This document shows positions 6,957 through 15,536 of a stretch of 34,755 nucleotides of DNA, piece after piece. This stretch comes from Neobacillus niacini NBRC 15566. Lineage in GTDB: Bacteria > Bacillota > Bacilli > Bacillales > Cytobacillaceae. Positions within the stretch are counted from its first letter, which is position 1. The number at the start of each line of letters is the position of its first letter. A program made the translations under genes and the position numbers. Below the pieces are notes generated by a model. That model ran no database searches. It had not been told where the DNA came from and saw only the letters and a program-made list of their open reading frames with translations. The stretch covers positions 1 through 34,755 of the forward strand of contig NZ_BCVA01000054.1 of assembly GCF_001591505.1 (NCBI RefSeq). Direction: 5' to 3'.

Positions 6957-8183
6957 CTAAAGACCTTTAGTTCTCTGCAAAAACTCTGGAGCAAAATCAA
7001 TATTTTTGAGCCAAATACTCTCTTTTGCATCTAATGCATCCTTTAACCATACATCTCCTTTAAGCTCCCTCCCCTTTTTGCGAAACCAGGTTATATATGA
7101 TCCAACTACCTGAGGATCTCTATCCAGTTCATTATCCCTTGGAAAAGTGATTTGCTGTTGTTCTTCTGATTTAATATTAATCGCATATAGTGCTGTAAAC
7201 ATAGTAGGGACAGGTCCTTTGTTCCACGCCTTATTCTCTTTTGCACGAGCAACAATTACCTTATCCGAAGAGAGCCATTCTAAATCAAGGTCAACGAAGC
7301 CTTTAGGTGTATATTCCTTTTGTTGTAATGAACTTGGCATATCAGCAATTTTTGTTTTTTTGTTTTCAACGAAAAATCTTCCTTCTCCTGAGATATAGGC
7401 GAGTTGATTAGCTGAAACTGACCACTTGATCCAATCTTTATACCATAGCATCTTTCCAACTGCTTGAAATTGATCACCTTTTGATGATAAAACACACAAG
7501 GTATTGCTATCATTGGACCAGGAAGCAGTAGGCATCGCTAAAAAACTAACCCACTTTCCATCAAAACTCCATTTAAAATAGTCAGCAGAAATTGCAAACA
7601 AATCAGATTCATTCGTTTGTATCGTATAAAAAGGCTTTATTTTCTTTACATCCAGATTTGCGTTGACAGGAATTCTAAACAGGTGAACAGGTCCCCATCC
7701 AGTGGGAAGTAAATTGGCTTGGGAGGAAACAATAAATTCCTTCCCATTCGGAAACCATTCAAAATCACGAACACCTAAAGAGACATTTTTAAATCCATGT
7801 GGCCGGCCATTCTTTTCTTTCGTAATATTCAATACACCGCCGGAATTGTAGGCTAGTTGATTTTTTAGCGGGGACCACTTAAAATCGGATGTTTGAATGG
7901 TTGTATAAGGCTGATAACTTTCTTTTTCCTTCGTATCATATATAAATAAATTTGATTTCTCCCCTTGTTCATCACCATCAATATACGCAATAAAACGTCC
8001 ATCATATGACCATTTTGGAGAACTTACATATTGTCCTCTTGTGAGTTGAACCTCTTCCTCGCCCTTTTTTAGCCATAGTTGATGGTCACGGATAAATGCA
8101 GCGGTAAATGGAACTTCGGCACGGACCATCGTTGAATAATGAAAACAGATGAAGATTAATAGAAGTAAAACTCGAAAACCCAT
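6957..8183 (-). CDS. TolB-like beta-propeller secreted protein
   Basis: An N-terminal signal or anchor segment (MGFRVLLLLIFICFHYSTMV, cleavage possible near RAEVPF) precedes a repeat protein of about 385 residues. The repeats show the WD40/TolB propeller pattern: SPKWSYDGRFIAYID, FKWSPLKNQLAYNSG, FEWFPNGKEFIVSS, FKWSFDGKWVSFLA, IKWSVSANQLAYIS and LEWLSSDKVIVARA. These are at least six blades, so a full propeller is likely. Such proteins usually bind ligands or partners rather than catalyse. There is no lipobox cysteine at the signal end. ATG 8183 is preferred over TTG 8189 because GGAGGG then has normal spacing. It lies about 70 bases downstream of the metallo-beta-lactamase gene on the same strand and could be co-transcribed; the link to the peptide cluster is unproven. 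Confidence 0.72.
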   Translation of the reverse strand: MGFRVLLLLIFICFHYSTMVRAEVPFTAAFIRDHQLWLKKGEEEVQLTRGQYVSSPKWSYDGRFIAYIDGDEQGEKSNLFIYDTKEKESYQPYTTIQTSDFKWSPLKNQLAYNSGGVLNITKEKNGRPHGFKNVSLGVRDFEWFPNGKEFIVSSQANLLPTGWGPVHLFRIPVNANLDVKKIKPFYTIQTNESDLFAISADYFKWSFDGKWVSFLAMPTASWSNDSNTLCVLSSKGDQFQAVGKMLWYKDWIKWSVSANQLAYISGEGRFFVENKKTKIADMPSSLQQKEYTPKGFVDLDLEWLSSDKVIVARAKENKAWNKGPVPTMFTALYAINIKSEEQQQITFPRDNELDRDPQVVGSYITWFRKKGRELKGDVWLKDALDAKESIWLKNIDFAPEFLQRTKGL

Positions 8184-8256
8184 AATCAATCCCTCCTAGT
8201 CATAGGATATCCTGATTATGGGTGTGGATTCGCGAATAGCTCGGGGGACTTACAAT

Positions 8257-9207
8257 TTATTGCGGCGACTTATAGTACCATTTTCCGCTTCTCAACAAAC
8301 TATGTACCTCTCCACTCTTTTCAAGGTATATAAGTCGTGCAATAGTGGCCATTAAGGGGGCAAAGAATTTGGTTTTACTAAGCGAACCGTAAATGTCCTG
8401 GCAAATTTGCCACGCTGTTTTTTCTTCGTTTTCAACAAAATGTAAGATCTGCTGGAGGCGATACTTGTGGCTCCCGATCATTTCGTCTATTCGATCATTT
8501 AAGTTGTTGATGAGTACACCATGACCAGGGAGAGCTAGCTTGGCAGGATATGCTTTTAGGTTTTCCAGCGAAGTGAAGTTATCTTTTATTGGATTCACAT
8601 CGTCCTCTGACCATAGCGCTACGATCGGTGAAAGTCCAGCTAGCACATGATCTCCTGTCAACATCACCTCCTGGTTTTGATTATAAAAACAGAAATGGTC
8701 ATAAGAATGACCTGGCGTCCAAATCGTTTCATATCTATCGTTTCCTAGCATGATAGATTGCTGATTTTCAAATATTCCATCAGGTTCAAACTCATAGGCA
8801 GCAGCTTCTGAATTACCCAAATTTTGAGATATTTCAGGACAATCATGTGATTTTAAAAAATGATGCAGCCAATTAACCCTACGATGGTTTCGTCTTCTCT
8901 GTAATTCTTGATAACCTAAACTTGAAATAAGGACAGGAACGTCGTGATGGTCCTGAAACCATCTAGCAAGTCCACAATGGTCTGGATGAGCATGTGTTAA
9001 CACTAATTTTTCAACAGTGATTCCTGATGATATGGTTTTCTCCCAAATATCGATTGATTCCTTTGCTTCACTACCTGTATCGACAATCGTAAATCCGTTC
9101 TCTCCTCTGAATAAGTAACTATTCATTTCAAACATGCCAAACGGATACCGAACAACTAGTTGATAAATATCCTCTGAGATTTTTATTAGCGTTGGATACT
9201 GGTCCAT
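8257..9207 (-). CDS. Metallo-beta-lactamase-fold hydrolase
   Basis: The zinc-binding motifs appear in order: THAHPDH (about residues 91-97), PGHSYDH (about 165-171), TGDH with the bridging aspartate (about 184-187) and PGHG (about 227-230). The N-terminal beta strands NSYLFRGENGFTIVDTGS are typical of the glyoxalase-II/YqjP-like branch. The last 70 residues form a helical winged-type tail common in Bacillus MBL hydrolases of about 320 residues. The protein is cytoplasmic, with no signal peptide. A GGAGG site precedes ATG 9207. It is on the same strand as the thiazole-peptide genes but separated from them by a terminator (9433-9466), so I treat it as a separate unit. The substrate is unknown; thioesters or lactones are typical for the fold. 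Confidence 0.87.
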   Translation of the reverse strand: MDQYPTLIKISEDIYQLVVRYPFGMFEMNSYLFRGENGFTIVDTGSEAKESIDIWEKTISSGITVEKLVLTHAHPDHCGLARWFQDHHDVPVLISSLGYQELQRRRNHRRVNWLHHFLKSHDCPEISQNLGNSEAAAYEFEPDGIFENQQSIMLGNDRYETIWTPGHSYDHFCFYNQNQEVMLTGDHVLAGLSPIVALWSEDDVNPIKDNFTSLENLKAYPAKLALPGHGVLINNLNDRIDEMIGSHKYRLQQILHFVENEEKTAWQICQDIYGSLSKTKFFAPLMATIARLIYLEKSGEVHSLLRSGKWYYKSPQ

Positions 9208-9432
9208 CTAGTAGAACCTCCTCTAACTTCAATGTAGATTGTAAGGTCTTTTGATGAAAATATTCGCTTAGTGACCAAAAAATAGGTCTATATTTCATTC
9301 ATTTCCTTAATCATAAAACGTTAATAATTGCGCTGGCAAGCATTCTTTTCTAAGTGTAGAGTAAGTTTATCTATTTCGCGTCTAGAACGTCCCTAAATAA
9401 AGTTTGTTTTTCTTAAAACTATATAATAAAAT

Positions 9433-9466
9433 AACGACATTTCTACGTAACTAGTAGAAATGCCGT
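9433..9466 (-). terminator. Terminator of the thiazole-peptide operon
   Basis: ACGACATTTCTAC and GTAGAAATGCCGT pair around a 7-base loop. On the minus strand a T-rich tail (TTATTTTATT) follows. It lies about 70 bases after the stop of the SagB-like gene. The remainder of 9208-9536 shows no gene. Confidence 0.7.
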
Positions 9467-9536
9467 ATATAAAAAAGTTGATCTTTATTTTTGTTTATTC
9501 ACCTAATTAAATTTACACAGCCTTGAATAAGTAATA

Positions 9537-11114
9537 CTAACTACTCAAACCTCCGATTAACCAAGGCCGTGGTCGATAGGGACCAATCGGAATTTGAATT
9601 AGGCTCGTTTTTCCTTGCGGTTCCATCCTGTAAATTTCATCACACAGGTTGGAATCATATCCAAGGAGAGGGTGCCCTCCCATTCCACTGGCTCCTGCCG
9701 ATAAGAGTAATCGTTGCACGAGCATACCTGCCTCCATTTGTTGGATTCGATATCCTCTGTATCCAAGTGTAGTTTTATAGTAATCCTTTACTCCTGTGAT
9801 ATGAATGCAGAGTGGTACTTGGAGCAAATTTACATTATATAACGACATACCAGATTGCAGCAGGAGTCGATGATCTCCTAGATTTACAGGACGTAATTGA
9901 TGAGAAGTGCTGTCATATTGATACGCACCATTAGGAATTCCTTCAACATTATACAAGCAGACATTTAGTGAGACACGAGGCTCATTTTTCTGATAGACAG
10001 CCTCCAAATCATTACGATACAAAAAGGAATCCATTGCTCCGCGTAAGAGATTTGCCATTTCGAGTGGACTTACCTTTCCCAATATGAAATCCATATCAGG
10101 AGAAAATCGCTTTCGACAAACGGATCCTAGGTCATACGACTGCCTCTCCGCATGTGGCAGAGTTACCGCTTGACCCTCAAAACACTCCTTTTTATCAGCC
10201 TCAATCAACTGAAACTTCGTTGTGGAATCCAACATGGACACTTCATTTAACTTGGTTAACATCAGATACTCTTTAAGCCTTTGTGACTTTACATAGTGAT
10301 GGGGATGAATCGGTGTTAATTCTCGACACAACTCTGCAGCGGAAACCATTCTGTCTTTTTCACTCCCGTTGGCTGACCAAATGGTTGGTTCCACGGAAAG
10401 CGGAATGACACCATACACGCTCTCTTCTTTTTCGGTTAATCCAAGCAAATGATTCATAGCCCGATCTAGAAATTGGAAGTATACGCCCGATTCGAAGCCA
10501 AATCGTTTTGACACTTCCAATAATTGTCCAATTAATACACCCGCATCCAATCCCTGCAATCGGTAAGAAAAGTTATTGTATTTGAAAAAGTTTTTCCAAA
10601 ACATGGTCGATATAAAAACCGTTCCAAAACAGGCTGGAATTTCACAACGATTACCAAGTGCCCTAGCAATATAGGAGTCGAAATTCCCTTCTCGCAGTAA
10701 TACTAAGCGATGGTGTGCCACATCATAATGATACACACCAACTGGCAAATCCTCGATTTTCAAATATACGTATAATTCGTTTGGATACAGAGCACCGCCC
10801 GAGGGAGCAAACCTCCTGTATGATTGCATAAGGTCTTGTGTTTTCTCAGTTGAATCTAAGCTAAAGACAGATTGGCTAAATTGAGTAAGGCCGTAAACAT
10901 ACCAAAGAAAATGACCTATTTTACTTAGGTTCGGTGTGGCGGGTTGTTCCTGTCCTTCAAGTGTTAGTGGTACTTCTAGAGATAAAGGAAACACAGGCAA
11001 TCCGCGGTATAGTTTATACGGAAGCGGTTTATCTTCCCAATCCACTTCCCAATTGGGTATGCTTGCCTTCTCAATATCAAAATGCAGATGGTGCAGAAAC
11101 TCATCTAGACTCAT
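9537..11114 (-). CDS. SagB/ThcOx-type azoline dehydrogenase, two nitroreductase domains
   Basis: An FMN-dependent dehydrogenase that should oxidise azolines to aromatic azoles in the modified peptide. The first nitroreductase-like domain (about residues 60-260) carries the SagB/ThcOx signature RRFAPSGGALYPNELYVYL and the pattern PVGVYHYDVAHHRLVLLREG. The second, more diverged domain (about 340-520) has GIPNGAYQYDSTSHQLRPVN, LGYRGYRIQQMEAGMLVQRL and SAGASGMGGHPLLGYD. At 525 residues it is about twice a single-domain SagB, the tandem arrangement known for ThcOx-like enzymes, where one half often loses FMN binding. An AGGAGG site precedes ATG 11114. It begins 23 bases after the cyclodehydratase gene, so it is the last gene of the operon. 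The function is well supported by family and context; which half is active is not known. Confidence 0.88.
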   Translation of the reverse strand: MSLDEFLHHLHFDIEKASIPNWEVDWEDKPLPYKLYRGLPVFPLSLEVPLTLEGQEQPATPNLSKIGHFLWYVYGLTQFSQSVFSLDSTEKTQDLMQSYRRFAPSGGALYPNELYVYLKIEDLPVGVYHYDVAHHRLVLLREGNFDSYIARALGNRCEIPACFGTVFISTMFWKNFFKYNNFSYRLQGLDAGVLIGQLLEVSKRFGFESGVYFQFLDRAMNHLLGLTEKEESVYGVIPLSVEPTIWSANGSEKDRMVSAAELCRELTPIHPHHYVKSQRLKEYLMLTKLNEVSMLDSTTKFQLIEADKKECFEGQAVTLPHAERQSYDLGSVCRKRFSPDMDFILGKVSPLEMANLLRGAMDSFLYRNDLEAVYQKNEPRVSLNVCLYNVEGIPNGAYQYDSTSHQLRPVNLGDHRLLLQSGMSLYNVNLLQVPLCIHITGVKDYYKTTLGYRGYRIQQMEAGMLVQRLLLSAGASGMGGHPLLGYDSNLCDEIYRMEPQGKTSLIQIPIGPYRPRPWLIGGLSS

Positions 11115-11137
11115 ACTCTATCCTCCTAGTGTTGCGT

Positions 11138-13084
11138 TTATGGAAACGGATGAGGATGTGGATTGAGCTGTTCAGCTTTCAGCGGTTCATTGGAATATCC
11201 AAGTTCCATAGGTACCTTGAATATCCTCTCCAGCCCTGTTACGCGAGTTAGGTGATGTCCGAATGTCATCGGCAGCATCCCGGGTATAAGTACTTTTACA
11301 CAATAGAGTCCGTTTCGGCTTGTTTCTGGTGTCGTTTGGTCCACTACAATTACATCGAGGTTTTTTCGACGAAAAACTTGAAGAATTTCCCGAAGATCTT
11401 CGGTAAGATCTAAATGTTCTGAATTCCACTGTAATTCTAAGTGAAACGGTCGCAATGGACGATTTTCGTCCAACAAAAACTGCAGGCGCTCTTCAGCTTC
11501 CGGCAAACCATACAGCATTCCATGATCATCCATTTGCTGCACTAAGGAAGAATCATGGAACATTCTCACATACTCCTCCTGGTTTGCCTCTAATTTCTCG
11601 TCCAACGACAGCATCATACCAGTTAACTCGTGAACCGCTGTTTTTACTGCTCGTATCGGGTCCAAATGAGATCCGGCCGCACAGATAAGATTCATTCCTT
11701 TTTCCTTTCGATTTTTCGCTATGGCCAAAATACTTGGAATTCCGTGCTCCATAGTAGAGTTATACAAATATAAATCATATCCCGCGACAGCACGCATTCG
11801 TTCAATCATTAACTGAAGCTCTTGGTCGTCAATGGCGGCAGGGTCCAGCCGAGGGAGTGGCATCTGTGCGTACCAAGTCATCAGGAACGAATCTCGTTCC
11901 ACCACTTCCATAATCCCATAGAAAATGGCCTCTTCTAGACTTCCGCCCAACGCACATCCATTGGACGTCTCATAGACAAATCCTCGTGATCCGCAGCCCA
12001 AACTATAATAGGCAAGCAGCTGTGGAACCAGAATCGGACGCTCCTGCAAAAACGAATATCCCCATACCCAATCAATCGGGCGATCTGGATCAAATTCTGT
12101 AAATGGAAAACCAGGTCTCTCATACTGTTCTTTTGCGTGTACTCCAACCTCAATCGGATTGAGTGCTTGATTTTTCAAATGGTTATAACTGTCATGAACC
12201 ACAGTCCGTTTTCCACGCGGCTCAAGTCCACAGTACCGCTCCAATCCTTCCAAAATAGCCGTTAATTCACTTACAGCGAATGAGTTCGTACGGCCTGCTG
12301 TTCGCTCGTCACCCTCGAATAATGGCAAATTGACACTGACATCTGCAAATGTATGCACGAGATTAACCATTTTATCATTCATAAGGCCTGTGCGCTGATC
12401 CAAATAGTCTTTAACGAGAACATTATTCAGGTCATCTAACGAACGGCTGCGATAACTGTCACTGGTAAGCTTCGGACTTTGCTGCAAAGTAATTTGAGCA
12501 TTTACTAGTGAATCGTCAGGTAATTGACTACATATCTGACACAAGGAAACGGGCAAAAACCTGTGCCAGGAACTTTTCAACGTTTTCAGATTGATAAAAC
12601 ATACCTTTTCTTCAGATTGTGCCTGCTTCCCTTTGAGTATTCTTCGGACCTCATCCACGACCAGGTGGGATAGGTGTAAAAGACCTGTACGAGATGCCCA
12701 AGCTTCCTGCTGTATTCCAGCTGTTAACTCCAACCTTTTTTGTATCTCCCACATCTCATTCCGGTCGTGTCCTGTCATTAGACGCCTCATATCCGAACAT
12801 CGTGAACACCCTTGCCTGCTGGGGCGAACTAGCGGTCCTATTACACCTTCACCAAAAGTAACAAAACCTCTCAACCAAGGTGTATTGGTTTGACGAAACA
12901 CCTCTTCTGCTTTTTGATGAACGGAGGGATTCCATTCGTCATGTAATACCAATGCCAAATCAACACTACCGGGCACGATTGCCCCAAAATCAGTTTGGCG
13001 AAATACCAAGTATTGAGAAGAAAGTTCTTCACACATGTGGTCTGCCAGCAGTCCTTCTCCTACGACCAATATGACAGCACTCAC
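11138..13084 (-). CDS. hcaD: Fused C-D azoline cyclodehydratase (E1-like + YcaO)
   Basis: An ATP-dependent cyclodehydratase that converts Cys/Ser/Thr of the precursor to azolines. Residues 1-200 are the C-type, E1/ThiF-like part with a zinc tetrathiolate: C93/C96 (GCSRCSDM) and C182/C185 (LCQIC). Residues from about 215 to the end are the YcaO kinase-like domain: ATP/Mg motif AILEGLERYCG (E279, E282, R283), NGCALGGSLEEAIFYGIMEV and VVERDSF, and a proline-rich C-terminus PHPHPFP, the tail implicated in YcaO catalysis. The 648-residue length matches the fused TOMM cyclodehydratases used by heterocycloanthracin clusters. Its start overlaps the stop of the HcaF-like gene by 4 bases (13081-13084), implying translational coupling. 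The symbol follows the heterocycloanthracin naming and is by homology only. Confidence 0.92.
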   Translation of the reverse strand: MSAVILVVGEGLLADHMCEELSSQYLVFRQTDFGAIVPGSVDLALVLHDEWNPSVHQKAEEVFRQTNTPWLRGFVTFGEGVIGPLVRPSRQGCSRCSDMRRLMTGHDRNEMWEIQKRLELTAGIQQEAWASRTGLLHLSHLVVDEVRRILKGKQAQSEEKVCFINLKTLKSSWHRFLPVSLCQICSQLPDDSLVNAQITLQQSPKLTSDSYRSRSLDDLNNVLVKDYLDQRTGLMNDKMVNLVHTFADVSVNLPLFEGDERTAGRTNSFAVSELTAILEGLERYCGLEPRGKRTVVHDSYNHLKNQALNPIEVGVHAKEQYERPGFPFTEFDPDRPIDWVWGYSFLQERPILVPQLLAYYSLGCGSRGFVYETSNGCALGGSLEEAIFYGIMEVVERDSFLMTWYAQMPLPRLDPAAIDDQELQLMIERMRAVAGYDLYLYNSTMEHGIPSILAIAKNRKEKGMNLICAAGSHLDPIRAVKTAVHELTGMMLSLDEKLEANQEEYVRMFHDSSLVQQMDDHGMLYGLPEAEERLQFLLDENRPLRPFHLELQWNSEHLDLTEDLREILQVFRRKNLDVIVVDQTTPETSRNGLYCVKVLIPGMLPMTFGHHLTRVTGLERIFKVPMELGYSNEPLKAEQLNPHPHPFP

Positions 13085-14994
13085 GTTAATCCCTCCTCTT
13101 GAACCAATACCCCAAATATCCCTGCCAATCCTTCCTTCAAAAAGGGTTCTAGTTCTAATTCATATATAGACAACTGCTTTCCGTTCCGTTTCAAGATTTC
13201 CATGGCATTCAGCAAGTCCTCAGTTTGTATCCTCTCTTCACATCCAGGTATTTCAATGCTTTTCGGCACATTTTCATCCAGTATCATGGATGAAACCTCC
13301 AATGATCGTGCCAACAAGTATTCTTCTTTATTTTGCACAGTGCTAATTGCCTGTTGCAGCGCATTTCGTAATGCCAATGTGATATTCAAATCGGCACTGC
13401 CATACCATCCGTCGTTGGTACCAATCCACACAACTGGGAATCCAGACACTTCCTCGCCAATCCCTATCGTAGGTGCTCCCCGTAACGTGGACAGTGCCTT
13501 CAAATAAAACTGACAGCGTTCATCTTTTACCGTACTTAACTGCACCGGGAGGATGGAATAATTCTGTGCAAGACTTTGAATGATCAACTCCTCATCCAAA
13601 TATCTTTGCAATCCTCGACAAACACCTTCCGCGAAAGTTTCACCTGCTCCAACCACCACTTCCGGAGGCAGCTCGAGGGAACCGACCATTTGTGATACAT
13701 ACGATTCTATTCCGGACAACCCAGCTTCCCTCCTTGCCTCCTCATGTGTCAGACCTGTACAGACGATATCATCTAACAGTTCAGATGGCCCCTCTGCCAA
13801 TGGGTTGACTGCTTGGACTCGACACTGAGATAACGGGAGCTGACTTAAATCCCCCTCCTCCCAAGTATGGAAAATTCCAGATACCTTTGAAGTCATCTGG
13901 TTGAAGGCAAGAAGTAATTTACCCGGATCCCCTCTGTCCGTTCCTTTTGCTAGTCGCATTTCTAAATCTTCAACCATTCTAGATGATGGTTGTCCTGTCA
14001 CCAATGGATGAGGCATGAATGTATGCCAATCACCTTCTAACGTTTCAAAATCTTGAAGAAAGACTTTATTCTTCGGTTCCTTTTCCGAGACACCCGTAAT
14101 GTTTTTAAATAGCTCAAATACGATAACATTAGCCAACATTGCTCCTGCTGTTGAAGAAAATTCGGAAGATGGCTGATCTTTGTAGAGAGCCGATTGGTGA
14201 ATACGACGCCATGCTGACTCCCAACACCCCTCTGAGTCTGGATGTACTAAGGGACCAGCTAGACCCGCCTGCTCTAAACAGATAGCAGGGAGAAACACTT
14301 TCTTCTCTTCTTTGCTAACCCTATGTAGAAGACGGAGTTCCTCTACATCGTCCTTTTGTGCAACATACAAAATATAATCAAAAGGTTTTATCATCTCCTG
14401 CCATGTACTTTGATTGTTTCGCAGGACCTCCTCTATCTCCACTTCACCGTCTGTTTTACGGACATGCTCCACAAGATCCATCAATCGCCTTCTATTTGTT
14501 TGAACACTGTCCTTGATTAGAATATGGAACTTCGCTAATCCAGAATCAAGCAGGGAAGAAACCAACGATACAAAAAAAGGACCGGATCCCACTGCCAATA
14601 CTTTCGCCTGACGATAGGACTGAAAATGGAAAGCTCCTGAACCAATCAAATTATCTACAAATTCAATTTGAGAAGCATACTTTTTTAAAACCTGCTCCTT
14701 CAATTGATGTGAACGATCTTGGCTCACATCTCGAACAAACCCATTTCGATATAGTGCCTCTGCAATTTCATAGACTCTATTTCGGTAAGGTCCTTGCAAA
14801 CCGGTTGTCAAATTTTCCAAGGTGTGCTCGCCATTAAACATTGGTATCAATTTTTCAACCCATTGATCAATCATACTGCCTTCCATACGGAACGAACTTA
14901 CATTGTTCCGAAAATACACACCTCTGTTGGGGTCAGGGAGAAAAAACGTATCCCTATTGACTTTCAGACGCATAGAAGGGTTCATATTCGTCAT
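13081..14994 (-). CDS. hcaF: Thiazole-containing bacteriocin maturation protein, Ocin-ThiF-like (HcaF)
   Basis: This auxiliary partner binds the precursor leader and delivers it to the C-D cyclodehydratase, a role known for the F proteins of heterocycloanthracin-type clusters. The 637 residues contain an N-terminal leader-binding (RRE-like) region (about 1-95), a ThiF-like Rossmann region (about 130-330: VLAVGSGPFFVSLVSSLLDS, later GLAGPLVHPDSEGCWESAWR), and a C-terminal half with a faint YcaO flavour (THEEARREAGLSGIESY) that lacks a full ATP site. Only one cysteine remains where catalytic C proteins have a zinc CxxC, as expected for a non-catalytic scaffold. The ATG at 14994 has AAGGAGG at good spacing. 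It is the first enzyme gene after the precursor and its hairpin. The family is confident; the symbol is by homology. Confidence 0.9.
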   Translation of the reverse strand: MTNMNPSMRLKVNRDTFFLPDPNRGVYFRNNVSSFRMEGSMIDQWVEKLIPMFNGEHTLENLTTGLQGPYRNRVYEIAEALYRNGFVRDVSQDRSHQLKEQVLKKYASQIEFVDNLIGSGAFHFQSYRQAKVLAVGSGPFFVSLVSSLLDSGLAKFHILIKDSVQTNRRRLMDLVEHVRKTDGEVEIEEVLRNNQSTWQEMIKPFDYILYVAQKDDVEELRLLHRVSKEEKKVFLPAICLEQAGLAGPLVHPDSEGCWESAWRRIHQSALYKDQPSSEFSSTAGAMLANVIVFELFKNITGVSEKEPKNKVFLQDFETLEGDWHTFMPHPLVTGQPSSRMVEDLEMRLAKGTDRGDPGKLLLAFNQMTSKVSGIFHTWEEGDLSQLPLSQCRVQAVNPLAEGPSELLDDIVCTGLTHEEARREAGLSGIESYVSQMVGSLELPPEVVVGAGETFAEGVCRGLQRYLDEELIIQSLAQNYSILPVQLSTVKDERCQFYLKALSTLRGAPTIGIGEEVSGFPVVWIGTNDGWYGSADLNITLALRNALQQAISTVQNKEEYLLARSLEVSSMILDENVPKSIEIPGCEERIQTEDLLNAMEILKRNGKQLSIYELELEPFLKEGLAGIFGVLVQEEGLT

Positions 14995-15090
14995 TGCGCT
15001 CCTCCTTAGCCGTAATTTACCTCTTATTTAATTATCATCACTATCATCCTATGTATCTCAATTTGTCCCTTATGTTAATTCTGTAGAGAA

Positions 15091-15117
15091 AAGCCCCAAC
15101 AAACATTGTTGGGGCTT
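15091..15117 (-). terminator. Hairpin between the precursor and maturation genes
   Basis: AAGCCCCAACAA and TTGTTGGGGCTT form a perfect 12-bp stem around a 3-base loop. On the minus strand the tail is TTTTCTC. It lies between the precursor stop (15163) and hcaF (14994). A tail this weak suits partial termination, giving more precursor than enzyme transcript. Confidence 0.75.
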
Positions 15118-15162
15118 ACTCTTTCCATTTTTAAGTTGAAATGTCTTACAAATCGAAAGCTA

Positions 15163-15516
15163 TCAACCGCCGCAACGATGGCCTCCGCCACCACAACGAC
15201 CGCCACCTCCACAGAAATGCCCGCCGCCACAATTATGGCAGCGATGTCCGCCGCAATGATGGAAGCAATTAAAGCAATTGAAACAATTAAAGCAGTTAAA
15301 GCAGTTAAAGCAGCTAAAGCAGCTAAAGCAACTAGAACATCGATGGAAACCACCAACACCGCCAAAACCACCGATACCGCCAATTCCACCAACACCGCCA
15401 ATACCACCAAATCGAGTAGGATCAGAATAGTACATGCTTGGGTCAAAAGGAACGGCCTCGGTCGTTTGGAAATCCCCAAGACTTAACCCCTGGAGTTGAC
15501 TTTGGAAATCATTCAT
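15163..15516 (-). CDS. hcaA: Heterocycloanthracin/sonorensin-type precursor peptide
   Basis: This is a ribosomal peptide to be modified by the adjacent cyclodehydratase and dehydrogenase. From ATG 15516 (AGGAGG 8 bases upstream) the product is 117 residues. It has a leader of about 35 residues (MNDFQSQLQGLSLGDFQTTE, then AVPFDPSMYYSDPTRF), a glycine-rich spacer of GG-I/V/F triplets (about 36-57), then the core. The core holds 15 cysteines: R-C-S, three Ser-Cys-Phe and five Asn-Cys-Phe triplets in a row (about 59-85), followed by Cys separated by Gly/His/Arg. The leader start and Cys-rich Gly core match the family, but the FNC/FSC register differs from the GGC or CWSC repeats I know. A TTG six bases upstream is a less likely start. 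Plus-strand reading frames here are shadows. Confidence 0.9.
   Translation of the reverse strand: MNDFQSQLQGLSLGDFQTTEAVPFDPSMYYSDPTRFGGIGGVGGIGGIGGFGGVGGFHRCSSCFSCFSCFNCFNCFNCFNCFNCFHHCGGHRCHNCGGGHFCGGGGRCGGGGHRCGG
15262..15342 (-). repeat. 9-bp tandem repeat encoding the Cys-Phe core triplets
   Basis: Nine in-frame 9-base units (plus-strand consensus AAAGCAGTT) encode five NCF, three SCF and one RCS triplet of the precursor core. Neighbouring units are identical or differ by one or two bases, so the array probably grew by slippage or unequal exchange. Confidence 0.85.
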
Positions 15517-15536
15517 TTTCAATACCTCCTTATATA

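Noticed and set aside
15106..15486. Plus-strand frame of 126 residues rich in Ala/Thr/Lys, and a 134-residue minus-strand frame, over the precursor gene
   Set aside because: Both are shadows of the 9-bp repeats. The frame ending at 15163 has the ribosome binding site, the leader and the family's Cys/Gly core.
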